NCBI GenBank assembly: GCA_037953625.1
Contig: CM075650.1
Span: 21,953,501 to 22,017,500 of the forward strand
Source of the DNA: Crotalaria pallida
Taxonomy: Eukaryota > Streptophyta > Magnoliopsida > Fabales > Fabaceae
Direction of reading: 5' to 3'
Length of the DNA: 64,000 bases
A program made the translations under genes and the position numbers. How positions within the stretch are numbered: the first letter of the stretch is position 1; the number at the start of each line of letters is the position of its first letter. This document shows positions 32,159 to 45,897 of the stretch, piece by piece. Under the pieces are notes generated by a model. The model had not been told where the DNA came from, did not search any database, and saw nothing but the letters and a program-made list of their open reading frames with translations.

Positions 32159-34658
32159 CTTTTCTTGTAGAACAGACTGGAAACTTGGTTTTAACATGCC
32201 ATTTTCAATTCTAATCATTTTTAGTCCAATCCAATGATCAACAGAGTTTATACAACACATATTAAACATGCTCAAACACTCACAACTCATCGATTAACAA
32301 ATTTAACAGAGAATCAAGAGTTTATGCATAAAACATACAATTTCACAACTTAGCACCTCAAATTGCAAATTACTCAACAAAGTCATGAAATAAAGCTCAA
32401 TACAGCTTGCATGCATCATATGAAACTTGCCCAAAACAACCATAGAGCATGAGTTGGTCTCCAAACCAAAGTTTCTATTCAATCTAAGCCCTTAGAGCCT
32501 CTTGGTGGCTCTCTAATGAAAATCATGGAATTTAAACTCTATCTAGTGCATAAAACAACTTCCACTTACCTCAAATTCGTGTGAGAACTGAAATTGGACA
32601 GAAAAACGAACTCCAAGCTAGTTTCCCCAAAAACCATATGACAGCAACACAGTTTTGAGTGAGGTCATAAAACCAGAGATTTTGATGGTGAAATCATGCA
32701 AAATAATTGGGGAAAGTAATTAGAAATCGTTCTCTGCAACACATACTAGAGAATGGAATGAAATTGAAGTCTCAAAGATTCAAGGGCTTACCAAAATCGA
32801 TTGCTCAAGTAAGCTCCAGAAACTGAAAAACAGCTTCAACTCCTTCCCTTCTCAGATTCGATTCTCACTCTATACTTGTTTTTGACTAGCAATCTTTGTG
32901 TCTTTACGAAGCCCTTGATGTGAGCTTCGTAATCGTGTATCACTCGAATTCTAACACTCAAAGATGAAGAGGAATCGAGAGAAACAAATTCGGAACCCTA
33001 ACCTCACAATTTCATCAACAAAACCTTCAAATTCGTTGATGAATGGCTTAAATAGGCACTTGAAGCTTGCATGCAGATCGACACGACACCTATGGACGTG
33101 GGAGGGTGGTGATTTCGTGTCAATGAAACGAAATCGTTGATGGTGACTCACCAAACGCACTAACTCGTGCAACTCTATCCAGAATACTCGAGTAGTTGAG
33201 AAAATACTCGAGTGTTTTGACCAGTTTTTGAAAAATAATAATTTTATTTACTTTCCCTCCAAAACCTTTTCTATAATTGCTTCTAGGTCCCAACTCAGGG
33301 ACTAAAATGCAAAATATTTATTTTATGCATACTTACACTTAATAAATAAATTCACACACATTCCCTAAATGCATAAATACAGATTTTAATCGAAGATTAA
33401 GAATGGAATTAATTAATTATAATAAACTTTATAATTAACATTTCATTAATTAGGGATTAAAATTTTGGGGTGTTACAAATTTCCCCGAATTATCCCTTGT
33501 TGTTGCAAATAAGGACCGTTGCGTGAGTGATGCAGGGGCTTGGTAGGACAATTCTTGGGTTTGGAACATCAGTTGGCCTAGGCATCTGTTTCAATGGGAG
33601 CTTGATTTGGAGCTAAGTTTGTTGTGCACTTTGAACCAGGTGGACAGAGGAAGAAATGTTGAGGACATTTGGGTGTAGTTAGAAAACCGGAAGGAGGGTA
33701 CACGGTAAAATCTGCGTACAACAAGATGCGGGAAGGAGACATAAATAGGACGAAAATTATTTTTAAGATGGTACAGAATTGATGTGTGCCTCTTAAGGAG
33801 TGTGGGTTCGCTTGGAAAGTGCTTCATGGCATAATCCCCACCAGGTCTGCTCTTACCTTTCGTGGTCTAATTCAAGCAATAGGTTCTAATTCTTTATACC
33901 CTCTTTGTAATTCTGAGCTGGAGACTATAAATTATCTATTGCTTAACTATGCATTGTCCTTTAATATTTGGTCTCACTATTACAGTTGGTTGGGGTGTGA
34001 TTTCGTCATGCCAAACACTAATGCTGCTCACTTTTCTAACACAGTTCTATCAATACTAGGAAGAAAATAGGAGGGTTTTGGAAGATATTTTGGTTTGTAG
34101 TTGTTTGGTCCATTTGGCTATTAAGGAATGAGGTTGTTTTTCATGGGATTGTTTTTAACCATGTACATGTCATAGACTTGATTCAAATTACATCATGGAG
34201 GTGGTTTTTGACTTTTTCTTAGACTAGTTACTATTATTTTGGTCAATGGTGTATAGCTCCCATGACTTGTATTAGCAGTTCTTAGGTCGTGTCAGTTCCA
34301 TTTTTTCTAGTCCATTTATTGTATATGGGTTGAGTATCCTGCATACTCTATTATCAATCAATTTTTTTTTGCTTATAAAAAAAAAAGAAAGAATAACTTT
34401 TCATTATCGGGGATAACTTTTCAAAGTTTGAAAAATTCAACGAAATACCACAAAGTTGAGATACCAATAAATATATATATGTGTGTGTGTGTGACAGAGA
34501 GGAAAGAGAGAATGGCTAAATGGGAACTTCAATTGAGACAGATGATATCTTTAGAAAATGATGCATCCCTAATATACATTATTTTCATCTAGTCTTGCAT
34601 GCCTAGAGTTTGTGTGTCTTGAAGGAGGTTTATGGAACTTTATAGGAAATTCTTGATT

Positions 34659-37600
34659 TCAACTCACTCTTCTAGCTTTCCCCTTGACACCTATAGAAGT
34701 GGAAGAGGGTGATGATGACACACCAGACCTACCAAATTCCTCTTTGTCCTCATTGAAAGCCTGACTTAGAACATCTTGGAGCTCCATGTATCTTCTTCGC
34801 TTCATTTGTCGTTCTTCAGGGCTGTCATTACCCATGCATATAAGTTGAGAAAGGTCATCTACATCCATGATCTTATCCAACACTCCTGTGCATCGGGGAA
34901 ACATGCGTTTCCCTAGTTCAACTGCTCAAGCAAAACCAAAAAGAAATCATGCATGGTCCATAACAATTCTCTCTTTTCTAAGATGGTTAAGATATTAAAA
35001 TGAAAAAAGAGGCCCAAAAGATAGCATGTCTTAACATACATTTCAAGTTTTGTGCATATAATTCCATTTACAAGAAATACATACTCTATTGTGGATATAA
35101 TTATTCTTATTCATGAAGTTACTCATTAAGAGGATGACATTTTTAATATAAACATCATTTTCTACTACTACTGCTAGTAGTAGTGGTAGTATGGTATTCA
35201 TATAAATATAAGTATATAACCAACTAGAAATCTCCCTTAAAAATTGATGTTTACAACATTCTACAGTGTCAATGTGATATATGACAAAAGTCAATCAAGT
35301 TTGTGTTACAAACATAACTAACGGTTAATAATGCTATCATGCTTGTCCTGCCATGGTTTTTCTCCAGAAAGGCCAACGAAAATGGAAAGTTGACACTGAA
35401 AAAAATGATACATGATAGACATAGATTAAACCTTCCTATATTGCTGAAAAGAACCAATTTAAAGAAGCTTTAACCGCTAAAAGAGTGATTTAATAATATA
35501 AAGGAAAGATAGAAAACATCTATTACCTGTTCTAGAGAGTGCTCTCATTCTGATTAGATGCTCCTCCTTAATTTTGAAAGGCGCCTCGTTTAAGTCTACT
35601 GTTGTCCTATGGCTACCACCCATGTTTGGAGAATAGGTATCCTCTAATGGAAATTCGGACGTGTTATCAATTTGAGTAATACCCCTCACCACATTTGCTT
35701 CCATGGGAAACAAAAATTTCGCAAGTCCAACTGAAAAACAAAGTATATTCAGTAATAGCTACAAATTGCTAAAAATTGAAGATCGTGAATGTCAAATTTT
35801 CTAGTAATTTAATTGATTCATGTGTAATAGACAAATCAATACTAATCCAAATTAGTTTCAATAAATAAAAAATTACACTGCACCTTTTTCTGTTTTGGTT
35901 TACTAGGGAAATCCCACCGTCATTGTCGCACATTGACAACTCTGATGAGCAACTCTACCTCCAGGTCAAAGCCTGCAAACTGCCCGAAGGAGGTCAACCA
36001 CTCCCGAATGAGCAACAGGCTCATACCGCCGAAGTGGGATTCGAACCCGTGTCCTTGCGGACCGAGGACAAAATCCCGAATCAGGTGTGACATGCATGCA
36101 ATTACACAAATTTAAACTTAATCATTATGCAACAAACTAGGATTCCCTCTCCATGCCATAACAAGAATACTACTATGTTCTATGTTCTACTGAGATATGG
36201 TTAAATATATGATATTATGATGCTTCATTACAATGAAAAGAAAGACTCCAAGCCCTGGTACTTCATTAGAATGATTCACTGTTAGCAAAGGGAAAGCTAT
36301 TATTCTTGAACATATACAATCAACTAATTGGAAAAGGCTTTAGAAAATTTACTTAATGCTACCTGAAAATGAACATATCAAGGACATAGGTAGTTTACTG
36401 AAAAGATAGAAACACTAAAGAATAAGTAAATTTGAGAGAATACCTCTATTTTCTAGGTACAACAACTTCATACGAAAATCATCCCCTGCCATAGCAAGAG
36501 AAAGAGATGCCTCCCCAAGCAATGGCTCCCTTCTCTCAGCTTGCTCCAATATCTCTATGCACAATCGATCTTTGGATGATATGTTTCCTTCCTCTGTCGA
36601 TTTATAATAATCCACAGCCTTGGTAAGACGCTTCGAAATCTGAAGGGCTTTTCTACCATCCAAAGTAAGATCAGAAGGATGAGCTCCCTTTGTTAAGAGA
36701 GAAACTATGATTTTTGGCTCTTTCCTCATTGCAGCAATGTGAAGCACACTATAGCCCCTACGGTTCTTTCGATTAACATCTGCGAGTCCAAGATCAAGAA
36801 GTTCGGTTGTGATCTTCAAATCACAGTATGCCACAGCATAGTGAAGAGCATAAGCCTCATCTAGATCAGTATGTCCCTCTCTTAAAAGCATTCTAACCAA
36901 TTCTACGTCATCGGAATCGAGAGCCTTATGTATCTTTTTGACATGTTTGTTGGGACAATTGAATCTTTCAGGCCTGTTCAAGCCAAGTTCTATGCTTTTA
37001 TCCATAATTTCTTTCACTAAAGCTTGGGATAGTGCTTTCTCTAGAGTTGTAAGGTCAATATCAGACACAGCTATCAATTCAGAACACCTTGCTTTCAGTC
37101 TCTCACACATTTTACCACAAATATTAGCAACAGAAAGAACCACCAAAATATCATCAACTGCAACCTTGTCGAGAATGTCTAGTAGATGTCTCTGCAAGTA
37201 AACAAATCAAACTATGAAAAAAGCATGGCCATGTACTGTATAAAATTGAGCATCTAATATTCCCTGTAAAGATGGATGCACTAATTATTTCTCAGAGCTT
37301 ACTATATTCGATATTCCCAGTTATTCACATTCCAAATCCTATGTTCTATTAGGTTAAATATGCTGAGTGAATTCCATAGAGTAATGATGCTTCTATTTGT
37401 ATTTATAATACTCTCTTTAATACTATATCTTTATGATTTATGTTAATTTTGTATGTTATGACAGAATTCTGTCGTGTCCTGTTTTTCCACAAACAAGTGC
37501 TACTTTATTGGGAGATTTTCATTTGTTCTCAATTTTTTTTTTCCTGGAGGAAAACTGTACCATGAAGAAATACCAACGAAAAGACTACTTAAGTAAGGGT

Positions 37601-39038
37601 GAGAAAAACTAAGATTGTGAATTGAATTGTGTAAATAAGGAGTGCATTCAATAGGGAAATTTCAGAATAAGCAATGTTTTGCTAGAACCAGCTAATTTCC
37701 AAAATCCAGATTCAAATTGGAGTGGCTTGTTTGAGTTGTTTCTAGGTTCTGCCATATGATTATGGCCAAAGAAAGTTAAAAAGAAAAACAGAAATCGATA
37801 TCAATTTAATAACTGTGTTTTGGGAAAAGCTACTTTCCATTATCTATATCGTAAACATGTTAAGCAATATGCAATAGATTTGACAAATAAAGATCAAATG
37901 AGAAGGAAAAAAGGAAATTAACTACTCCCTCCGGTCTCTAATATAAGCACCATTTGACCAATTTCACTCCCTTTAAAAAAGTTAGTTAATATTGTTAGTG
38001 GTATTGAAAATATAAATATTTGGTATACATTTTCAAAAGTATCCCTATAATTATTATTGAAAATCTAAAAAGTGTTGAGTAAATTAATAAGGGTGTTTGT
38101 GGAAAAGAAGTAATTAATGATGTTGGAAATTGGAAATGAGGCTTATATTAAGGACAAAAAAAAAAGTCTTTAAAATGTGCTTATATATAGAACTGGAGGG
38201 AGTATAAAAATTGACTACCATCAAGATTCAGGAGAAAAAAAATGAGAAGATAGAGGAAATTGGTTATGAAAATTCTTTAGGAACTAGAAAGACTTAAAGT
38301 GGAGTAAATGTGAGGGAAGGAGAAAATAATTATGAAAATTCATAATTGTTGGAATCACCTACCGGTAAGGTTGGTCTAATGATAATGCCTGCAGGCTGCA
38401 GCTTAGATGCTTTATGCTTATTCAAATAACAAATATGAGAGGAAATATTAAAATTTTTAGTATCATCATACCTGATATAGAGCAACCAACTCAGGTATTT
38501 GAAAGGTAGAGGAAGCATAAAGAACTTGAACCATGAAATCAACCACAGGCCTACACCCAATATGGGAACAATCATCATCCACACAAACACAAACACCTTT
38601 TGGCAAAGGCTTCATCTTCCCACTATACATATAACCAATAACAGCCTTAAGTGCATCCATCCCAACATCATAATCCTTGGCCAGTTCCTTCAACTTCACC
38701 TTCCCACCTCTCTCATGTGCAGCTGAATCCATGAATATCTTCTTGAAATAACTACTCCTCGCTGAAAGAATGCATCGATGCACCGAGACTTCTTGGTCGT
38801 CATGTAGTACGATCTTCGCATCGGCGAAGAAGTCAGAATCCGAGGTAGAGTCGAAGATAGAGGCGATGTTGTCAGAGAGGCGGCTCAGTGCTGTGGTATT
38901 ATCTAAAGAAGATGGTGATAGAGGAAGGTGTGAAGAAGTAGTTGAAGGGGTTGAGGCATTATTGTTGTTGGCTATGTAGTATACACCACTGTTGTTGCTT
39001 ATGTCATTTGAATCAGAGGGAAACATAGAAAAGTCCAT
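34659..39038 (-). CDS. NPR1: NPR1-type salicylic-acid co-receptor and transcriptional co-activator
   Basis: Four exons with GT-AG borders in phase: 39038-38472, 37191-36444, 35730-35527 and 34921-34659, giving 593 aa, the same length and exon number as Arabidopsis NPR1. BTB/POZ domain about 67-175 (HRCILSARSSYFK) with the C-x4-C-x-H-x2-C motif Cys152, Cys157, His159, Cys162; BACK-like region about 190-262; ankyrin repeats about 272-405 (KHVKKIHKALDSDD, LHYAVAYCD, RGYSVLHIAAMRKEP); then LENR with Arg438, which aligns with the salicylate-contact Arg432 of Arabidopsis, VDLNEAPFKIKEEH, and a C-terminal tail. Cys89 aligns with Cys82. In the family, salicylate releases NPR1 to the nucleus, where it activates TGA factors at defence genes. 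Motifs place it in the NPR1/NPR2 clade, not NPR3/4. The end (GVKGKARRVS) is less basic than in Arabidopsis. No break is seen. Confidence 0.95.
37925..38202. mobile_element. Stowaway MITE in NPR1 intron 1
   Basis: Ends CTCCCTCCGGTCTC and, inverted, CTCCCTCCAGTTCT, flanked by the dinucleotide TA on each side (37923-37924 and 38203-38204), as for Tc1/mariner-derived Stowaway elements. 278 bp, no coding potential, wholly inside intron 1 (37192-38471). Confidence 0.9.
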
Positions 39039-40436
39039 GAGAAGAAAGAGCGAGTTAAAGAAAGATAGAGAGCTTATGTCTTCAGGATAAGAATTGAGAA
39101 GTGCTATGAGGTTGTACTTGTAGTACAGTGGAAGATAACTAGAGAGAAAGAGAGAAAGCTTGCATCATGAATGAGAGATAGAGTTAGAAATAGAGTAATG
39201 TCCTATGAACATATAACATATGAGATGACAGAGTTAGAGTTTGTATGGACTATGGAGATACCGTGTATCAAAATATAAAGTAGATATACAATTATAGATT
39301 AGATATATTATTAATGTAAATGTGTTGTGCAAATGTTCAATACTTATAGGCACGTACACCATATACTACAGAAGTGTTATTGACTGTGTGGTTATATATG
39401 CACCATAGTTGGAATGAATATAAGTTTTGCATGAGTGTTATGTATATTACTATATAATATTAAGAATATGGATGGGTACTTATTTAGCTGATGTGAGACA
39501 TTAAAACTTACAACTGTGTTTGTCATTATACCATGAGATTCTGTATCGGTGTTTTCTGTTTCCTTCCACCCCAATTGGCTTTAATTTGTTGTATTATCAA
39601 ATCTGATATACACACATACTTTTATACAACATACAGCATCAAGAATAGATTGTAAGGTTGTGAAGAGTGTAAGTTAGCTTTAGGTGGAAAATGTTATCTA
39701 TTCAAGTAACTATTTGTGGTGCTATTTGGATTTTGGACAGCTTCCACATATAAAAATTTCGGAAGATTTGGTCAACTGACCTTTAATTTCTTAAGTACAG
39801 AAGTTGTCTTTGAATTAGGGGTGAGCATGGGATGTGCACAAATAATTCACCGGGTGAAAATATTGTCACGTCGCCGTTTTGCATGCGAGAAATTATCAAT
39901 TAGTCTTAAATTATTATATCATTCATGTAATCTAGATCATTAAAAATTAACATATATCACAATTTAATAAAAAAGTAAAACAAATAAAAAAACAATTTTT
40001 TTAATGTATTCGGTATTTTTTTTCTTATTAACTTAAATCATGAATAACGTCATGATATAGATCCAAGAATCACTGGTAATTTCTCTTTCCATGCATTGGT
40101 ATGACGTTTACACATCATGTAATGCCAAGGCCGCAACATTTATTCGTGTAAACGTCAATTTGGTTTTCAGTATCACATGGATTGAATCAAGGAGTTTGAT
40201 ACAATACACGTGTAACTTGAAAAAATAAAATAAAGAATAAAATAAGCATTTTCTTAATATCTATTTTTATGATGGAAGATAAGGGGTAAAAAGAGCATTA
40301 TTGTTATATTGAAAAACTAATAATTTCAATAAAAAAAACTAATAATTAAATATTTTTAAAATAGTAAAATTAATTTTCTGAATTTTTTTATTACTCTTAA
40401 CTTTTTATCACGAGAATGGGTTAAGCTAGTTCATAA

Positions 40437-40470
<34 letters not shown>

Positions 40471-40924
40471 GTTTTGCTAACAAATGTCTTAAGAGTACTT
40501 GTTAAGATTATTAGAAATGAAAAATTAGTCATAAATTTATACTATTACTTCTCTTGAAAATCTCAAAAACCACATTTTTAATGGCTTTAATTTTTTCCAT
40601 TTTTGGTTTTTTAACAAGTGTCGTAAGGGATTTTACTAATAATAATTAGGACACTTGGTAAAGTTACTACATTTAGAAAAAATTTCAAATCCACATTCAT
40701 CACTCTCTCAAAACTATAAAAACTCATATTTTCTAATAATTTTTATCTATAATTATTAATTGTTTTCTTAACAAGTGTCTTTAGCATTTTCCTAAATCAA
40801 TAATAATAATAATACCAATGTGATCCAAACAACATGTAAAATACTGTAGTCGGCATTTGCCTCTCTATTAACAAATAATTTGCCAATTAGTTTTGTTAGA
40901 ATGGTAATTCGGTCAAAACACGTA
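39039..40924 (-). promoter_or_regulatory. NPR1 upstream region
   Basis: Upstream sequence of NPR1. The untranslated leader next to the ATG is pyrimidine-rich on the coding strand (CTTTCTCTCTTTCTCTCTAG near 39135-39160). W-box cores (TTGACY), bound by WRKY factors in the family's known promoters, occur at 39380-39385 (TTGACT, plus strand) and 39770-39775 (TTGACC, minus strand). A TATA-like run lies near 39270-39280. Farther out are AT-rich DNA and an ATA microsatellite at 40437-40470. None of this shows function by itself. Confidence 0.35.
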
Positions 40925-41226
40925 CTCCCTCTGTTCTATTATCTTGGTAAAAGTCAAACAAATTAATGAAAATAAGAGAGTATCTATTTAATATAATGTA
41001 TGATTCATTCATTAATTACAAATTCATATTACACAAATTTTCATATTGTTACAATTAATACATATTATAATATTGTTTCCAAACAAAATCTTTAAATGTG
41101 TTTTCCTTATTTACTTATCAATCATCGATGCAATATATAATCTTTAAGATTTTTCATTTATTTTTTTACTTTAATATGGGACAAATTTTTTTGCATTTTT
41201 TTACCAAAATAATGAGACAGAGGGAG
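40925..41226. mobile_element. Stowaway-like MITE
   Basis: Ends CTCCCTCTGTTCTATTAT and, inverted, CTCCCTCTGTCTCATTAT, with TA on both sides (40923-40924 and 41227-41228). 302 bp, no coding potential. The TIRs continue inward with AAGTCAAACAAATT-type sequence. Confidence 0.85.
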
Positions 41227-41232
41227 TAAATA

Positions 41233-41618
41233 CTTCCTTAGGTTTGAAATTCATTGCCACTAAATTCATCAACAAGTACCCTAAAATCTCAATAAATTAA
41301 TAAAATAGGGTTGATATAAATTTATTAATTTAATTTAAAGATGTAGTAATTAATCTATAAATTAATAATGTATTAATTTTAAAAAAAAATTTATATGTAA
41401 TGTGTTTTAAGGTTATGTGAAATGGTTAAATGATGTAAGAATTTGGTGTATTTCGACTATAATGCAAAGAAAGATATTAGAAGTGAAAAAGTTTGTGTGA
41501 CAAATAGGGATGTGTTGGGAAAAATATCTTTAATTATGTATTGGATTTTGCAAAAAGAATAATACATATGAAATATGAGACTAAAACTCCATAAACATTA
41601 CATATGAAATAGAGGGAG
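41233..41618. mobile_element. Second, older Stowaway-like MITE
   Basis: Starts CTTCCTTAGGTTTGAAATTC after TA (41231-41232) and ends ATATGAAATAGAGGGAG before TA (41619-41620). The ends are less alike than in the neighbour four bases away, so it is probably older or of another subfamily. Confidence 0.6.
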
Positions 41619-43019
41619 TATTTCAATCACATATTAGATGAGTGAGACTTTTGTCATCCCATTTGCAGAAAAAAAATACTCCATTTATTTTATTATTTTT
41701 AATTTTGCCCCCTTTTTAAAATTTTTTTTTTATCAACGTCGAGGTCGTGAGATATACCTCACTGTCGAAAAGAAACACCAGGTCATAAAAGTATACCTAA
41801 AAAAAGTTTCATGTAAGGGTGTTTGGTATAGTTGGTAAAATGAGATTATGATTATAACAGATTATAATCTGTTAAAATTATAATATGGTTATGTTTGTGC
41901 ATTTTAGCTGAAAAATAAATTCAAGCTAATTTGTTTTGTTTGAATAGTGTAAAGAAGATAATTTTTACTGAGTAAATTACAAAAAAGGGTATGATGTGAC
42001 AAGTGGATGAGTAGTTCATTTGTTGAACTTATAAGGGTAGAATACGAAAATTACATGAGCTAAAAAAATAAGCTTTCAAAAAATAATCTCCAGATGCTAA
42101 AACGGAGCTTCTAGATTTTGATTATTTTTCAGAGAATATAAATTAAGATTATAATCGACATTACAAACAAACACATTAGCTTATAATTATTTTTGAAAAA
42201 TAATTTCCAACTTTACCGCATATTAACTACCCACTTACATCATACCATTATTTCTGATAATATACCTACACTACAGTTCCGGTCTTTAGAAAAAGTTTCT
42301 GATAATATACCATCATTTGATAGCATTTGATCATTTAAAAAAAAGTTTATGGACACGCATTGTAACTAAAAAAGTTCAGTTTAATTTGTAGAAGTAGAAT
42401 TGAAGACTTTTATTCGTTAAACTCTTAAGTGATGAAAACTGCATGTATACTTGTAGATAGACATAGATATATCAGTGATTAGTTGCTAAAATTCTTGCCT
42501 CACTTTCGCAACTGCAGGTCTCTGTTGAATATGGGTTATGTGACGTGATGAACTGGCGGGCAAGTAGGAGTTTTGTTTTGGTCGACGACACGAAGTTTTA
42601 GTTTTTTTTTTTTTTTTTAATGATAGTGAGGTATATATCTCAAGATATCAATGTTAAGTTGAAAATAATAAAATATGTGAAATGTTTCTAATCACAAGTG
42701 AGGTGGCAAAAACCCCACTCTATTGAATTATTCGCGTGAAAATGACACATATTTAAAGGTCCAAAGTTTAGAAGAAATTTAAATAATGTTGTTGAAAATA
42801 CTATTGAGATAAAAGTGAAAAGATGATACAATGTCTTTACAACCAATTACACATAAAGAAGCATTCATAGCGGCAACAACTCTTCGCAATTTTTTTTTTG
42901 CGGTATGAGAACGCAACACCAGAGCTTTTGAATGCAGTAAGGAAAATGAGAGATAAAATACAATTAGATTTAAATTTTAAGAAGAAGCAAACAACAATAT
43001 AGAATAGGCTAAACTACTC
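41619..43019. other. No supported gene
   Basis: AT-rich sequence. A T-rich tract followed by AGATATACCTCACTGTCG (41712-41765) and a matching T-rich tract plus GTGAGGTATATATCTC (42603-42640) share the GAGGTATAT motif; I could not define an element from them. No exon structure. Confidence 0.45.
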
Positions 43020-43348
43020 ATTTGATTCATTACCTTATTTTTCAATTTCAAATTGATCCCTTAAATATTTTTTGTTTCATATTATTGGTCCCTTATGTTT
43101 CTTTTCGCTGTCAATTTGATCTCAGAATCATTGTTCATCCTATGTGGACTAATATGTTATGGACACGTGTCACTTTCTCTCTCCAACAATATATACGTGG
43201 ACCAATATGATATTGACACGTAGGATGAAAAGTGATTCCGGGACCAAATAAATTAACAACGAAAAGAAAAATAAGGGACCAATATGAAACCAAAAAAAGA
43301 TAAGGGATCACTTTGAAATTGAAAAATAAGGTAAGGGATCAAATAATA
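43020..43348. mobile_element. Foldback MITE, about 330 bp
   Basis: The left half (TTGATTCATTACCTTATTTTTCAATTTC, read in pieces at 43020-43050) and the right half (TTGAAATTGAAAAATAAGG at 43313-43332) are inverted copies. Inner blocks TTGGTCCCTTAT and ATAAGGGACCAA also pair, and GTGGACTAATATG pairs with CATATTGGTCCAC. Likely a Mutator-type MITE; a target duplication is not clear. Confidence 0.75.
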
Positions 43349-44303
43349 AATTTAGCCCCAATAGAATAATATTTACTAAGTTGTCCTAATTATATTTGTA
43401 ATTTTATGGAATTATTAATTTATAATATTGAAGGGATCTTAAATTTATGTAAGAGTCTTTCGAAAAATTATTATCTTACTAATTTATCAAAATTATTAAT
43501 TTAATCATTGGGCCCAAATTAGGACTTAAAAATTATTATTTCGGAGAGGTTATTAATTTATCAAGTATTTATTTATAAAGATTCTACCGTATATATTAAT
43601 TATTTTGTTATAAAGGGTTCATCATGCTCGACATTTTCAAAATGCATGAAAGTTTTTTCAGTATGTAATTTGTAGGTAATGGAAGTTTAATTTTTTTTTC
43701 AATGAAATTTGTAGTTTATTAGCATTTTCTTATATATAAAAATAAAGGTATCATCAAGCTAGTAGCAAAATAATATTAATCCTTGTAAGATATAAAAGAT
43801 TATCGAAATTAATTTTGGTTATCAATAAAGCTTTTTTTATACATGCATATAGTAAAGATTAAACTCCTACTATCGTGTTTAAAAAAATCTGATTATTAAC
43901 CAATAATTTGGTTACTCTGTTCACGTATGTCGGACGGATGGGAGTCGAGAGATACCTTTTTGGATACCTTTAAAAAAATGGATGGGGATCCTCTGCCCCA
44001 AAATTTCTTGTCTTCGTGTCTCTAACCAATTAAACTTCATCAAATATTACAAAAATATCATCATAATAGGGAAGTTATTTTTCAGTTTTCTAAAATTTGT
44101 GTAGTGAATATAGGGTTTGAAACAGGCTATGGGACAACATATCTTTGTCAAAAAAATAGCTATATGGCTGATACGTGTAAAGGCATTTTCGAACCTGTCT
44201 CAAATGCATATTAATCGTAGTATCTTTTGTGGTATGTATCCATCCGAATACTTCTTAAAATGGGATGAAGTTGATGTGAAAAGCTCGAACTTCCTAACGA
44301 GTA
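43349..44303. other. No supported gene
   Basis: AT-rich DNA with no exon structure, RNA gene or paired termini that I can see. Confidence 0.5.
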
Positions 44304-45418
<1,115 letters not shown>

Positions 45419-45472
<54 letters not shown>

Positions 45473-45483
45473 ACACACACACA
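45419..45483. repeat. AT microsatellite followed by CA repeats
   Basis: About 25 TA units at 45419-45469 followed by CACACACACACA to 45483. Confidence 0.92.
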
Positions 45484-45897
45484 TATAGCTTATTTAAGCG
45501 TTTATTATCTAAAAGTCAACATTTTTGACGAGCTAGCGCTACAAATCAATAAGAGGGTATATAATAAACACTTCTTGCTGATAAATATTTTTCAACCTCC
45601 ATCAGTAAGGGTCTTACTGTCCTATTCTGGGTATATATTTTGGCGCATTATTTCTCCATTGAATTTGTTTCGTCAGCACTACTGTTCGAAATTTGAATAT
45701 GAGATGAGGTTTTTGCCTGGTATAGTTTACACAATTACACTTTACATCCATAATACAGCCAATTGCCTTTCTGATTTTCAAAAAATTACCGCACACATGC
45801 ATGCATCAAATATGAAAATAAATAAATAATGTCTCCCCAATGTTACATGCATGGTATTTGGGTACAACTTGATATACGTGGTACAGGTAGGATGTGA

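Larger units (their letters stand above)
29894..33477 (-). mobile_element. Solo LTR inserted in the LINE
   Basis: Termini TGTGACA and TGTTACA, with a perfect AATTT target duplication at 29889-29893 and 33478-33482. It is 3584 bp. The minus orientation follows from its homology to the LTR at 1-607. Features inside: a TA microsatellite (30292-30328), an acceptor-like block CCCTTGTAG|GTGATG (minus, 31117-31103) directly before a 156-codon frame, and a cluster of ACTCGAG palindromes at 31835-32158 with two more at 33184-33212. Confidence 0.92.
28530..34388 (+). pseudogene. Decayed L1-type LINE, split by a solo LTR
   Basis: The left part (about 28530-29893) holds reverse transcriptase pieces in shifting frames: RPISL near 28540, KVDFENAHDT near 28724, WRWIGECLSSVRILVLINGG near 28817, and YVDD near 29055. 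Then come SGLKINMKKSSIN, FNYLGI and FWHDHWINELPLKVNF at 29840-29893. The solo LTR at 29894-33477 interrupts it. The right part continues with WPRHLFQWELDLEL and the zinc-binding reverse transcriptase tail (FAWKVLHGIIPTRSALTFRG, WSIWLLRNEVVFHG) and ends in a 3' tail and poly-A at about 34377-34386. Many stops and frameshifts; clearly dead. The 5' end is truncated; no target duplication was seen. Confidence 0.85.

Noticed and set aside
36036..36060. tRNA-like B box (GGTTCGAATCC, minus strand) in NPR1 intron 2
   Set aside because: No A box at the right distance and no cloverleaf could be folded. It may be a remnant of a tRNA-derived element, but there is too little to call.
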